Source: Phaeodactylibacter sp. (GTDB lineage: Bacteria > Bacteroidota > Bacteroidia > Chitinophagales > Saprospiraceae). From it: a stretch of DNA of 64,000 bases. Each line of letters begins with the position of its first letter. Position 1 is the first letter of the stretch. Shown here in pieces: positions 44,189 through 53,265 of this stretch. Under the pieces are notes generated by a model. It searched no databases. It was not told where the DNA came from and worked only from the letters and a program-made list of their open reading frames with translations. The translations under genes were made by a program, and so were the position numbers. The stretch is taken from contig NZ_JALEGS010000047.1 in the NCBI RefSeq assembly GCF_022763345.1, forward strand, positions 1 to 64,000, given 5' to 3'.

Positions 44189-46663
44189 TTAGAAGTCTCC
44201 ACCGCCGCCATCATATCCACCACCGTAATTGCCACGGCGCTTTTTCTGCTGATTGATGCGGTAAGAGAAAGTCAGACGGGCCTGACGGGCACGCCACTGA
44301 AAGTCGCCTTCGCTGTAGAAGCCGGTGCCTTCGTTGACGTATCGCCAGCGGCGGGAATTGAAAACGTCACTTACGGAAAACGTCAGTGTGCCTTTCTTAT
44401 CCAGGATATCTTTGCTAAGTGTCAGGTCCATATGGTACATCGCTTTGTCACGGCCCTGCGGGTCATTCCGGGGCGCACGGTAGTTGAAGCGGACCTGCGT
44501 ATTGAGCTCGTCCCAAAGCGTGATCTGTGAGGTCAGCCGCCCAAAGGAAGTAATAGCGTCTGCCCCGAGGTCTTCGCCCGACTCCGTGGTACCGGAAATG
44601 ATGGACCGGAAGAAATTGACGTTACCATCCAAATCCCACCACTTGGTAGGCGATACGGAGAAGGTGACATCCAGACCATAGGCATCCTCAGTAGCCAGGT
44701 TTTCCGGCTGTGTGAAGGTGATGCCCTCTGAATTGACCCGCTGAATGCGCTCCGTCTTGCCTGTGGTAAATCGGTAGAAAACGCCTGCTGTCATCGAAGC
44801 ATTATCCCAGTATTTCAGGTAGTTGATCTCGTAGGAGTCGGTAAATTCAGGGTCCAGGTTAGGGTTGCCGGTGAAGATGTTCCGGGCGTCGCTGAAGCTA
44901 AAGAACGGGTTGAGGCTCCAGAAGTTAGGCCGGTTGATGCGGCGACTGTAGCTCACCTGCATGGAATTCCCGGTTTCCCCCAGGTCGTAACCCAGGAATA
45001 CACTGGGGAACAGGTTGAAGTATTCTCGTGGATTGATCTGCTCGGTTGCAACCAGTTCGGTGATCATTTCGGTGTACTCCGCTCTCAGCCCGGCCTGGAA
45101 GGAGAAGTCACCGTATTTGTTGCCAATGCTGGTATAAGCCGCATAGACATCTTCGTCAAACAGGAAGTTGTTGGTGAACTCGGGCAGGTTTTCCCACCCA
45201 CTCACACCAAATTCATCTACCTGAAAGTTGGTCTCGATATCGCGCAGCCCAGCCCTTAGGCCCACCTCAAATTTGCCTTCTTCCGCAAAGGGCCGCACGT
45301 AATCCGCTTGCCAGATCAGCTGTTTTTGCAGCTCGAGATTGCTGGAACGCTGCTCCAGCTCACTCGCCCCCGTCTCTTCAAATTCCGGGGTAAAGTAGGC
45401 CTCCCGAATAGTAGAGGTTTCCAATTCCTCGCTGTCCTGAAAGCGGATGTCAGTAGTAAACTGGTGCCCCTTGCCTTTGAATTCCTTGCGGTAAGTCATG
45501 ACATACTCCAGGTCGGCTTCTTCTTCCCGTTCGTTATCGGTACGTGTGCTGATGCCGGTAGGGTTGTCAAGGCTATTGATGAAGTCCCTGTAAGTGATTT
45601 CCGAGATATTATCCCCATCTTCCACACTGTAGGTAAAATTGGCGGTCAGGGTGCTGGTTTCGCTAAAGCTGTAGTCCGCACCTACGCGGATATTATTGTC
45701 CCATCCACCACGGGTACGCTCCCGGGTCAGGTCCTGAATAAAGGTTGTGTCCGGACCGAATTCGTTGCGGTCATAGACTTCCTGATAGCGGCTGCCACTA
45801 CCAGGGCTCTCCCGGTAGGTCAGGCCGTAGTTAGCAAAGAAATTCCAATTCTTGACGCGGTAGTTGGTATTGATAGCTAGGCCGGCCTGCTCCGGATAGC
45901 CTCCGGTGATGTCCACCGAGCCATTCCAACCTTTCCGCTTTTCTTTCTTGAGAATGATGTTGATGATGCCCGCCATGCCTTCAGCTTCATACCGGGCACT
46001 CGGGTTAGTAATAACTTCCACCCGCTCGATCAGATTGGCAGGGATATTGCGCAGACCATCGGTATCCCCTACCCCAACCAGGCTCGAAGGCCGGCCGTTG
46101 ATCAGGATGCGCACACCGCCGCTACCACGCAGGCTAACGTTGCCTTCCACATCCACCGTAACCGAAGGAACGTTGTCCAGTACATCCGTAGCCGAACCGC
46201 CCAGGTTAGCCAGGTCTTTGCCGACATTGAACACGCGCTTGTCCAGCGACATCTGCATGCGGCTTTTCTCCGCCCGTACTTCTACCTGCTCCAGGGTCGT
46301 TGCATCGGGCTGCATTGCAATTTTGCCCAAATCAGCGCTCATCCGGCCGCGGGCTATTTCGAAAGGCTGCGTTTCCAGTTTTTGGTAAGAAATATAAGCC
46401 ACTTCCAGGTAGTAGCGGCCCGTTTTCAGCTCTATGGAGAAGATGCCCTCCCCGTCCGTAATGCCACCAGTCACCAGATTACTATCCGGCAAGGCATAAA
46501 CAGATACCGTGGTGTATTCTAAAGGAGCCCCTGTGGAGCCATCAATAATTTGTCCCTTCACGAGTCCCTTCATGTCATCGCCGGGGTCCGAAGCGGGTTC
46601 ATTCGCGGCAAGCAAAAAAGGAAGGCTGAGTAGAAATGTAAGTAAGGTCAGGTGAAACTTCAT
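44189..46663 (-). CDS. TonB-dependent-receptor-like outer-membrane beta-barrel protein
   Basis: The protein has 824 residues with a signal peptide ending LLAANE. Residues ~33-115 are a carboxypeptidase-regulatory-like domain (VKGQIIDGSTGAPLEYTTVS, YLEVAYISYQKLE). A plug follows (~125-235: NLGGSATDVLDNVPSVTVD, GNVSLRGSGGVRILINGRPS, IERVEVITNPSARYEAEG). The rest is a barrel of the OMP_b-brl_3 type, with a glycine-rich C-terminus (GNYGGGYDGGGGDF) instead of the classic terminal aromatic. Lack of SusD and of a SusC-type N-terminus suggests a substrate other than glycans; none can be named. It is directly downstream of an OmpR-type two-component system whose promoter it resembles, so it is probably regulated by it. 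Confidence 0.9.
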   Translation of the reverse strand: MKFHLTLLTFLLSLPFLLAANEPASDPGDDMKGLVKGQIIDGSTGAPLEYTTVSVYALPDSNLVTGGITDGEGIFSIELKTGRYYLEVAYISYQKLETQPFEIARGRMSADLGKIAMQPDATTLEQVEVRAEKSRMQMSLDKRVFNVGKDLANLGGSATDVLDNVPSVTVDVEGNVSLRGSGGVRILINGRPSSLVGVGDTDGLRNIPANLIERVEVITNPSARYEAEGMAGIINIILKKEKRKGWNGSVDITGGYPEQAGLAINTNYRVKNWNFFANYGLTYRESPGSGSRYQEVYDRNEFGPDTTFIQDLTRERTRGGWDNNIRVGADYSFSETSTLTANFTYSVEDGDNISEITYRDFINSLDNPTGISTRTDNEREEEADLEYVMTYRKEFKGKGHQFTTDIRFQDSEELETSTIREAYFTPEFEETGASELEQRSSNLELQKQLIWQADYVRPFAEEGKFEVGLRAGLRDIETNFQVDEFGVSGWENLPEFTNNFLFDEDVYAAYTSIGNKYGDFSFQAGLRAEYTEMITELVATEQINPREYFNLFPSVFLGYDLGETGNSMQVSYSRRINRPNFWSLNPFFSFSDARNIFTGNPNLDPEFTDSYEINYLKYWDNASMTAGVFYRFTTGKTERIQRVNSEGITFTQPENLATEDAYGLDVTFSVSPTKWWDLDGNVNFFRSIISGTTESGEDLGADAITSFGRLTSQITLWDELNTQVRFNYRAPRNDPQGRDKAMYHMDLTLSKDILDKKGTLTFSVSDVFNSRRWRYVNEGTGFYSEGDFQWRARQARLTFSYRINQQKKRRGNYGGGYDGGGGDF

Positions 46664-46682
46664 GCTTGAATTTTATTTACTA

Positions 46683-46690
46683 CAAAGGTA
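46683..46690 (-). promoter_or_regulatory. -7 element of the receptor gene
   Basis: On the minus strand TACCTTTG matches TAnnTTTG, 19 bases before the start codon. No -33 TTTG is at the usual distance; instead the regulator-type repeats at 46713-46739 lie upstream. Confidence 0.5.
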
Positions 46691-46712
46691 AGGGGCGATT
46701 CTATCGCTCACT

Positions 46713-46739
46713 TGTAGTAATGTTGAAGCAATTCTGAAG
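46713..46739. promoter_or_regulatory. Three 11-bp-spaced repeats upstream of the receptor gene (OmpR/PhoB-type box)
   Basis: On the plus strand TGTAG (46713), TGAAG (46724) and TGAAG (46735) are exactly 11 bases apart; on the transcribed strand this is CTTCA-N6-CTTCA-N6-CTACA. This is the layout of PhoB/OmpR-family boxes. The same TGTAG-N6-TGAAG pair, including GCAATT between them, occurs upstream of the adjacent response regulator gene at 48711-48726. Confidence 0.6.
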
Positions 46740-46740
46740 T

Positions 46741-48012
46741 TTAAACATTTGTCGGAAAAATCACACTTATTTCGTGCCAACCATCCTGAAAATCGTAATT
46801 AACGACCAGCCGGTTGGTGTCGCAAATCTTCTTCACGATAGCCAATCCCAGCCCCATCGACTTCTCAGATTGCTGGTTTTTGCGAAAGCGCTTGAAGAGG
46901 TCCCGGGTAGGAATGGTGGGGGGCGCACCGGTATTGCGGATGACGAGTCGCTCGTGATCCAGGAAAACCTCAATGGCACCGTCTTCCTGATTGTGGCGGA
47001 TGGCATTGCGCACCAAATTGGAGACCAGTACGTCCGCCAAGGTGGGATCAAGGGCAACCTTCACGCCAGGTTTCACTTCCCGCCTCACAGGCAGGCCCCG
47101 CAGCATAGCCAACTCTTCAAAATTATCGATACATGTGTTTACGATGGTCGAAAAATCAATTTTATGCTGGGCACGGAACTCGTGGTTCTCAATTTTGGTG
47201 AGCAATAGCAACGCACTTCCCAGTTTAGACAGCCGCCTCAGGGCCGTCTGTGCATCGTCGATTAGCCGGAGCTGTTCCTGATCCAGAGACTGGGTTTCCT
47301 GGAGGAGTTCCAGCTTGCCCCGGGCAATGGACAGGGGCGTTTGCATCTCGTGAGAAGCATTCTCAGAAAACTCCCGGACCGTTCGGAAATCCCGCCTTGC
47401 CCGCTCTGTCATAGCTGATACAAAGGCATTGAGCTGCCGGAACTCCCGTGTGGTAGTCTTGGGCAAATCCAAAGGCTCAGACTGCTTAATGTTGAAACCC
47501 CGAATGCTGCTCAGGATGCGCTGAAAGGGGGTCAGCAGCCATCGGGTTACCAGAAAACTGGCAATCAGCATGCCGACGCCGAGAATTAGAAAAAGCCGCC
47601 AGATGATTTCCACCACCACATCGTAGATATCATCGGACTCAATGAAAACATCAGTGATGGTGATGTGGAAAAAGCTGCCATCCACTTCCTTCACGGCTTC
47701 CAGCTTCCGGTAAGGCTCCGTTTCTCCTTCGCGGTAGGGATGTGGGGCGATGGTATCTGTGAACCGGTAGAAAGTATCAATTTGCAGGTGGTCGCCCAGG
47801 TGTTCAATATTGGCTTTGCGGCGGCGTAGGATTTCTAACGGAATGCCATCCCGGATGTCATTGGCCATATCCTGCACCTCGTCGTAGAGCGCGTAGTCCG
47901 TCTCTTTGATCACCTCCGTTTCCACGACATGGTAGGTCACGTAGCCGCCAATGCCAAAGACCAACACGGACACCAGGAGGTAAAAAACCGTCGTTTTGGC
48001 AATCAGGTTCAT
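46741..48012 (-). CDS. Sensor histidine kinase (HisKA type)
   Basis: The protein has 423 residues. Membrane segments at ~8-30 and ~135-160 enclose a ~105-residue periplasmic sensor region. The H box is FSENASHEMQTPLSIARGKL (near residue 220). The ATPase domain has the N box LVSNLVRNAIRHNQ, a first G box reading RNTGAPP in place of the usual D-x-G, FKRFRK (F box) and MGLGLAIVKKI (G2). It overlaps the upstream regulator gene by ATGA and ends 77 bases before the receptor gene. Confidence 0.93.
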   Translation of the reverse strand: MNLIAKTTVFYLLVSVLVFGIGGYVTYHVVETEVIKETDYALYDEVQDMANDIRDGIPLEILRRRKANIEHLGDHLQIDTFYRFTDTIAPHPYREGETEPYRKLEAVKEVDGSFFHITITDVFIESDDIYDVVVEIIWRLFLILGVGMLIASFLVTRWLLTPFQRILSSIRGFNIKQSEPLDLPKTTTREFRQLNAFVSAMTERARRDFRTVREFSENASHEMQTPLSIARGKLELLQETQSLDQEQLRLIDDAQTALRRLSKLGSALLLLTKIENHEFRAQHKIDFSTIVNTCIDNFEELAMLRGLPVRREVKPGVKVALDPTLADVLVSNLVRNAIRHNQEDGAIEVFLDHERLVIRNTGAPPTIPTRDLFKRFRKNQQSEKSMGLGLAIVKKICDTNRLVVNYDFQDGWHEISVIFPTNV

Positions 48013-48686
48013 CGGTTGGTAAATTTATAGCCCAGCCCGTAGATGGTTTTAATATGCTCTTCGCAGCCTTCGATGGCGATCTTTTTGCGGAGGTTCTTGA
48101 TGTGCTGGTACACGAAGTCGAAAGAGTCCAGCAGGTCCACATCATCGCCCCAAAGGTGCTCGGCGATCACCTGCTTGGTCAGCACCCGGTTCTTATTAGT
48201 GATAAAAAACAGCAGCAGCTCATACTCCTTAACCGTCAGGGTAATGGGCTGATCGGAGACCGTCACTTCCCGGGTATCGGTATCAATACGGATGCAGCCA
48301 TGCTCAAGCACCTTATGCCCCTGCTGACGGCGACGGCGAAAGATAGCATTGAGGCGGGCATTAAGTTCGGAAAGGTGGAAAGGCTTGGTCAGGTAATCAT
48401 CGGCACCCAGTTCAAGCCCCTTGATTTTATCGTCCAGCGCATTTTTGGCAGAAATGATGAGCACGCCCGTCTCCGGGTTCATCCGTTTAAGCAGGCGCAG
48501 CAGATTGAGCCCGCTCCCGTCGGGCAGCATCAGGTCGAGCAGCACAATATCGTAGGAGAATGAAATCAGGCGGTCCTGGGCTTCCGCAAAGTTGCGCGCC
48601 GCCTCACAGACTACGTCGCCCCGGCTTAGGTACGCCTGAATATTATCCACTAATTCTTGCTGATCTTCTACAATAAGCAGTTTCAT
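48009..48686 (-). CDS. OmpR-family response regulator
   Basis: The protein has 225 residues. The receiver has E7-D8, phosphoacceptor D51 (IVLLDLMLPDGSG) and YLTKPF. The C-terminal winged helix has TLTVKEYELLLFF, VLTKQVIAEHLWGDD and the final IKTIYGLGYKF. It is the first gene of an operon with the HisKA kinase (ATGA overlap). Its promoter carries TGTAG-N6-TGAAG, as does the promoter of the receptor gene downstream, so it probably controls both itself and the receptor. Confidence 0.95.
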   Translation of the reverse strand: MKLLIVEDQQELVDNIQAYLSRGDVVCEAARNFAEAQDRLISFSYDIVLLDLMLPDGSGLNLLRLLKRMNPETGVLIISAKNALDDKIKGLELGADDYLTKPFHLSELNARLNAIFRRRRQQGHKVLEHGCIRIDTDTREVTVSDQPITLTVKEYELLLFFITNKNRVLTKQVIAEHLWGDDVDLLDSFDFVYQHIKNLRKKIAIEGCEEHIKTIYGLGYKFTNR

Positions 48687-48691
48687 AATTA

Positions 48692-48726
48692 CAAAGATAG
48701 GAAGCGATTTTGTAGCAATTTTGAAG
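48692..48726 (-). promoter_or_regulatory. Promoter and OmpR/PhoB-type box of the response regulator operon
   Basis: On the minus strand CTTCA-N6-CTACA (48726-48711) is followed after 11 bases by TATCTTTG (48699-48692), a match to TAnnTTTG. The -7 element is only 5 bases before the ATG, so the transcript would begin at or next to the start codon (leaderless), unless another promoter is used. Confidence 0.55.
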
Positions 48727-48824
48727 TGCCCCGACGCTTAAGTTTACAAAAGCTTAATTGCTGGTTAAAAGCCAATAGGCAACATTACCGTAGCTTGCAC
48801 CATCAACTGAACACTTGTTGCATT

Positions 48825-50111
48825 ATGAACCGTCACCTATTCCTTTCCCTGTTTGCGCTGCTGCTTTCTGCTACAGGCTGCTCCGACCCCACCCCACCGG
48901 CTTCCGCAGCCCCCTCGCCCATCACCCGTTATCCCTACTTGCAAATGGCGCTGCACGACAGCCTTACCATCCTTTGGCGGTCTGCCAATGCCAACCCGGC
49001 TGAGGTCCGGTTCCGAAAACAGGGTACCGAAGCCTGGGTTACCGCCGCTGCAAACACCCGCCCGACCTCAGGCGGGCAAACTGAGTGTGAGGCAGTCCTC
49101 TACCATTTATCTCCAGCTCAGTACTACGAGTACCAGCTTTGGCAAAACAACGCCCCGCTCCTTCCAGACACCTTTACCTTTCGGGCGCCCATTGCCCCTA
49201 CCGATACTTCTTTCCACTTCTTTGCCGTAGGCGACATCGGAGAGCCTCTGGAAACAGAAGGTACGCCCAATCTTCTTGGCAAAGCCCTGAAGCAGAGTGC
49301 TCACCGGTATGACCTCGGCATTCTGATGGGTGATATCGTCTATCCTGATGGGCAAAGCAAAGATTACGATGCTAATTTCTTCCGCCACTTTGAGGGCTAC
49401 CTGTCTACTACCCCGGTATATCCAGTCTTGGGCAATCACGACTGGCATGAGCCGGAGCAGCATTTCATGCGGGAATGGAAGCTGCCTCATAACGAGCATT
49501 ACTATAGTTTTCAGCATGGCAATGTGCATTTCATCGGGCTCGACAGCGGCAAGGGCGGGGATATGTACGACTACGAAAATCAGATACAATGGCTTAAGGA
49601 TGATTTAAGCCACCGCCCGGCGGGCACTGATTGGACTATTGTCTTCCTCCATCACAACGGTAAGTCCTGTACCTATAAATCCGATGAGGCAGGGGTGATC
49701 TCTCTCTACCCTATCTTTGAAGCACATGGCGTTGACCTCGTGCTGAACGGGCATGCTCACACCTACGAGCGCCTCAATCCGATGAACGGGGCTGGTGAAG
49801 TGCTGCAGCCTTATCTTCAGGACAGCACCTCCACTTATCACGATCTGCCTGGCTTCATCAGCATCACGGCTGGCAGCGGGGGCAAACTTCGGGGTGTGGG
49901 CAGCGACCCGAAGGCTTACCACCCTAACCCAGACTCCTGTGCGCACCCCAACCTCGTCGCTGCCGCTCATCATACCTGGGCTTACCTCGGTCTGGAGGTA
50001 GACGGGAAACGCCTGACCGGCCGGGCTTACCAAACGGAAACGCTGGAAGTGCTGGACGAATTTACGTTGGTGAAGACGGGGGGCGAGAGGGCAATTGACC
50101 TGGTGCAGTAG
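48825..50111 (+). CDS. Purple-acid-phosphatase-like metallophosphoesterase, lipoprotein
   Basis: The protein has 428 residues from MNRHLFLSLFALLLSATGC (lipobox SATGC); 56 upstream codons are open but have no signal. An N-terminal fibronectin-like domain (ITRYPYLQMALHDSLTILW, VRFRKQGTEAW) is typical of purple acid phosphatases. The calcineurin-like core has all metal motifs: FAVGDIGEP, ILMGDIVYPDGQSKDYD, VLGNHDWHE, FLHHNGKSC and LNGHAHTYER. It should hydrolyse phosphate esters in the periplasm. It is divergent from the OmpR-type regulator with 138 bases between. Confidence 0.92.
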   Translation: MNRHLFLSLFALLLSATGCSDPTPPASAAPSPITRYPYLQMALHDSLTILWRSANANPAEVRFRKQGTEAWVTAAANTRPTSGGQTECEAVLYHLSPAQYYEYQLWQNNAPLLPDTFTFRAPIAPTDTSFHFFAVGDIGEPLETEGTPNLLGKALKQSAHRYDLGILMGDIVYPDGQSKDYDANFFRHFEGYLSTTPVYPVLGNHDWHEPEQHFMREWKLPHNEHYYSFQHGNVHFIGLDSGKGGDMYDYENQIQWLKDDLSHRPAGTDWTIVFLHHNGKSCTYKSDEAGVISLYPIFEAHGVDLVLNGHAHTYERLNPMNGAGEVLQPYLQDSTSTYHDLPGFISITAGSGGKLRGVGSDPKAYHPNPDSCAHPNLVAAAHHTWAYLGLEVDGKRLTGRAYQTETLEVLDEFTLVKTGGERAIDLVQ

Positions 50112-50497
50112 CCTGATGTGCCTTGAGGTATCTAATACCCGAAGAAGGGCACATGCGACCTCGGCGAGAGGTTGGACCTGGCTGAGTCCTGTGATTTGTA
50201 AGAATTAACTTCTACGGCATCAGTCGCAGCCCTGAGGACTTCTGTTTCAGCGCTAACCTTTTGAGAGCGGGCTTTGCGATCACTACAAGGTCAGGTCTGC
50301 CTGGGTCCGGTAGTGAGTGAGATTTGACAATACCTGGCTGCGACAAGTAGACAGGCTCTACTAAGTTAAGCTTGATAAACCTGACCGGAATGGGCAGGCT
50401 TTAGTTCCCATCTGACCCCGACAGAGGTCACACCTCACTCAACTCACCAGACCATGTCAAAACGACCTCATAGAGGTCGCACACTCACCACTTTTAG
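50112..50497. repeat. Intergenic region with REP-like palindromes
   Basis: No gene is seen. GACCTC/GAGGTT-type palindromes lie at 50157-50173, TGACC/GGTCA at 50413-50430, and a perfect CGACCTCATAGAGGTCG at 50463-50479, just beyond the end of the transposase gene. Confidence 0.6.
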
Positions 50498-50962
50498 CTA
50501 GTTCTCCCAAAAATCAAAAGGCCTTTTTCTACCCGTTTCCACCTCATAAGCTTTCAGAAAAGACGAAAACTCCTCCCGGAACGTCCGCTTTCGGTGGTGC
50601 GCCTTTTGATTATGAATATACCAGTATACCCGTTCCACGTGAGATTTGCTGTAAGAAAACGCAGCATATCCGGCCTGCCATTGGAATTTTTGAGGGCAAA
50701 ACTGATTGTCATTAATAAAATTAGTACTCGCTTTCTTCGTCTCCTGAACTAAATGAGACAGAGATTCAGCAGGCTTGAAGCCGATTAAGAGGTGCGTATG
50801 GTCTGGCATACCGTTAATCGCCATCATTTTGTGCCCTCTTTTTTGTACGATCCCTGTGATGTATTTATATAGCTCTTGTTCCCATTGAGGTCTAATGTTG
50901 GCTTGTCGGTACTTTACCACGAATATAAGCTGAATATAAATTTGAGTGTAGGAGTCTGCCAT
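50498..50962 (-). CDS. tnpA: IS200/IS605-type Y1 (HUH) transposase
   Basis: The protein has 154 residues, the normal length for this family. The HUH motif is HTH at residues 55-57 (GMPDHTHLLIGF) and the catalytic tyrosine is Y115 in YIHNQKAHH. The other typical stretches are present: YTQIYIQLIFVVKYR at the start and WQAGYAAFSYSKS. Such enzymes move single-stranded DNA recognised through short hairpins. No TnpB is adjacent. Many CGACCTC...GAGGTCG hairpins surround the gene, so it may be a domesticated, REP-associated transposase. Confidence 0.9.
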   Translation of the reverse strand: MADSYTQIYIQLIFVVKYRQANIRPQWEQELYKYITGIVQKRGHKMMAINGMPDHTHLLIGFKPAESLSHLVQETKKASTNFINDNQFCPQKFQWQAGYAAFSYSKSHVERVYWYIHNQKAHHRKRTFREEFSSFLKAYEVETGRKRPFDFWEN

Positions 50963-51753
50963 AACTATTGCTTTTACTTATATGTCGCGGGAGGGTCGTA
51001 AATTCCATAAATCCCAGGAAAAAAACTTTTGCTTTTTTGGGGTTTGGGTTCCGGAATCAATTTCAGTGAGGGCAAGATTTCGAACTTAAAGCAGGTATAG
51101 CGCTCGTACATATGCGACCTCTACGAGGTCGAATCTCCCTCGTTCCCCGGGTTTGTGAGATGTGACTTCTACGAAGTCGGCCTGGGCAGACCCCTCCACG
51201 AGTATCAGGCCGGTAGCACGGAACTGACCGCGGCTGAGGTCAAATATTACTCTCTCTCCTACCCATAACAGCAAAACGACCTCTTACAATGGGTTTAGGG
51301 CAAACGTACCAAACGCGGTTTCCACGAAAACGTAGTGCAAAAGCCCCTGAGGAAGGGGGGTAGTTCAATTCTCGCCTAAAGGTATGGGCTGGGCTCTTCC
51401 TTTTTTCCCGGTTTACCGGGACCAAAAAAGGAAGCAAAAACGCTAGAAATTCGTAAACTCCTCTGTCGAACATGCAATTCCGGCAGCCGCCACCCAATCT
51501 AACGTGTTCCGTGACGTGTTCCGTGACGTGTTCTCATTTTGATGCGTTTGCCCTTCCATGGGTTAGAAAGCGGTGGCTTCCACGAAGTTATTTTAGGCTG
51601 CGCAGAACCTGGGTATCTAGGTGGCAGCACAGAACTGACCTCGGCAGAGGTCAAATATTACTCACCCCCTCAGCCACACCAGCAAAACGACCTCGTAGAG
51701 GTCGCACCCATAGCCAACACTACCAGCTAATCCTCCCATCAGAAAGCGCCCTT
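50963..51753. repeat. Gene-free region with REP-like hairpins and a duplicated ~80-bp unit
   Basis: Perfect or near-perfect palindromes are CGACCTCTACGAGGTCG (51115-51131), GACTTCTACGAAGTC (51164-51178), TGACC/GGTCA (51225-51242), TGACCTCGGCAGAGGTCA (51636-51653) and CGACCTCGTAGAGGTCG (51688-51704). The stretches near 51212-51275 and 51619-51695 are copies of one unit, sharing GAACTGACC, GGTCAAATATTACTC and CAGCAAAACGACCTC. A hairpin CTTCCTTTTTT/AAAAAAGGAAG with inner CCCGGT/ACCGGG is at 51396-51434. The 12-base unit ACGTGTTCCGTG is repeated 2.7 times at 51502-51533. No gene is convincing. Confidence 0.6.
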
Positions 51754-53265
51754 TTACATCCAATCCTCCCGCCGGCTTTCCACCCGGTACAGTACATAGT
51801 CCTGCAGCGCCCGCGCCAGATCAAGCGGAAGGAAAGGGACCCGCACCGAGCCCCCGGCCGTATACAACTCAACAGAAGCCAACGACCGGCGCCGTTGAAA
51901 AAACGACTGCCGGATACGGACAGACTGCACCTTATAGACCGGAAGCAACGTCATCGTCCGCCCCAGCACCCCTTCAGAGGTTTTTAGATACTCCGGCGAC
52001 AACCAAAGCTGAAAACGCTCCTGATACAACCAAAGGTACAAGCCCCCCAGCACCGGAAAACCAATCGCCGGCAAGGCAAAACGCGGCTCCTGCAAAAAGT
52101 ACCCCAACGCCCCAAAAACGACCGCAGGCAGAAACGTAAACCGGATATACCAGATGAAATACGCTTTGGAAATAGAATGACCCCGGAACACCGCCTCCCC
52201 ACTGCCCTCAAAACTCGAATGCACCACATCATCCACCTGTACTGATTTACAACCTGGAATCGAAATTTGCTCCGCCGCCCGCTCCGAGCCCGAAATCGCC
52301 TGATGAATCGACACCCGGAAAAGCCCCAGCAACCGCCGCAGCGGATTGTCCGTCCAGCGGATGAGCTGAATCTTGCGCTTCTGCATAGAGGCTTCCCGCC
52401 GATTAAAAAGGCCTGCTTTCAGCTGAAAACCCTCCCGGCTCTCAAAAAACTGTAAATCGTAGTGCTGTGTGACCGTCCGGATCAGAGTCAGAAAGAAAGC
52501 CACCACAAACAATATAGCCGCCAGTATCAAAAAGCCCCAAAAGCCCGGCTGCAGCATCGGCCAGCGCTCAATCAGCGTCTTGACCAGGTCTTGCTCAAAG
52601 GCACCAGCCACTGTAAACAGAAACCCAAATACCGTGCCTACGATCACCCCGGCCGTAGCAAGGTGGTTTTGAGTCACCCCAATCCGTAGCAAATCCTCAA
52701 AAGTCAGGCGGAGGACTAGCGACTGCGCAACAGGGGCACTTTGTCCAGAGGTTTCCGGAGCCAGTCCAGTCTGCTCTTGCGCCTCTTCGCGCTTTTGCTC
52801 CAGCACGTAGGCCCGCATGGCTTCGGCATCCTTGCGCTCCAGCGCATCGATCGTAACTTCATGCCCACTGCTACCGGCCGAGTCGACCCGCAGGCTCACA
52901 ACGCCCAGCAGACGGTGCAGCACGTTCTGCTCAATGTACAGGTTTTGAATGCGTTCAAAGGGGAGCTTCGTAAGACTGCGGTTGAACACGCCTTTCTGAA
53001 TCACCAATTGGTCCTCCTCCAGATGAAAAAAATAACGGAAATAAGCCACTACCGAAACGCCCAGAGAAAACAAACCACCGATCACCACCACGGCATTCAT
53101 CAGCAACTCCGTATTGCTTTGCTCCTTATTGCTGCGAAAAAGGAACACCAGCAAAATCGGCCAGGCTGCCCGTAGAATACGCACCACAAATTTGTAGATA
53201 AAGATCGCAATCGCCGCTTGCGCCTGCCGGCGGGGCTCCAGAAAATTCAGCTCACTCCTCTTCAT
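51754..53265 (-). CDS. YdbT-like membrane protein with bacterial PH domains
   Basis: The protein has 503 residues and resembles YdbT: three copies of the bPH2 (DUF304) domain interleaved with membrane helix pairs. Recognisable copies are LVIQKGVFNRSLTKLPFERIQNLYIEQN, GFQLKAGLFNRREASMQKRKIQ (described in part) and YLKTSEGVLGRTMTLLPVYKVQSV. Hydrophobic pairs are near residues 28-45, 57-75, 195-260 and 355-395. Its start overlaps the YdbS-like gene by 14 bases, so both are translated together. In Bacillus, YdbS and YdbT protect against certain antimicrobial peptides; the role here is not known. Confidence 0.88.
   Translation of the reverse strand: MKRSELNFLEPRRQAQAAIAIFIYKFVVRILRAAWPILLVFLFRSNKEQSNTELLMNAVVVIGGLFSLGVSVVAYFRYFFHLEEDQLVIQKGVFNRSLTKLPFERIQNLYIEQNVLHRLLGVVSLRVDSAGSSGHEVTIDALERKDAEAMRAYVLEQKREEAQEQTGLAPETSGQSAPVAQSLVLRLTFEDLLRIGVTQNHLATAGVIVGTVFGFLFTVAGAFEQDLVKTLIERWPMLQPGFWGFLILAAILFVVAFFLTLIRTVTQHYDLQFFESREGFQLKAGLFNRREASMQKRKIQLIRWTDNPLRRLLGLFRVSIHQAISGSERAAEQISIPGCKSVQVDDVVHSSFEGSGEAVFRGHSISKAYFIWYIRFTFLPAVVFGALGYFLQEPRFALPAIGFPVLGGLYLWLYQERFQLWLSPEYLKTSEGVLGRTMTLLPVYKVQSVRIRQSFFQRRRSLASVELYTAGGSVRVPFLPLDLARALQDYVLYRVESRREDWM

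Noticed and set aside
51240..51497. 85-codon minus-strand frame in the repeat region after the transposase
   Set aside because: It crosses a hairpin and repeat sequence, has no recognisable domain and no upstream signals.
51502..51533. 12-base tandem repeat ACGTGTTCCGTG
   Set aside because: Only 2.7 copies with no gene or regulatory context; not evidence of an iteron or origin.
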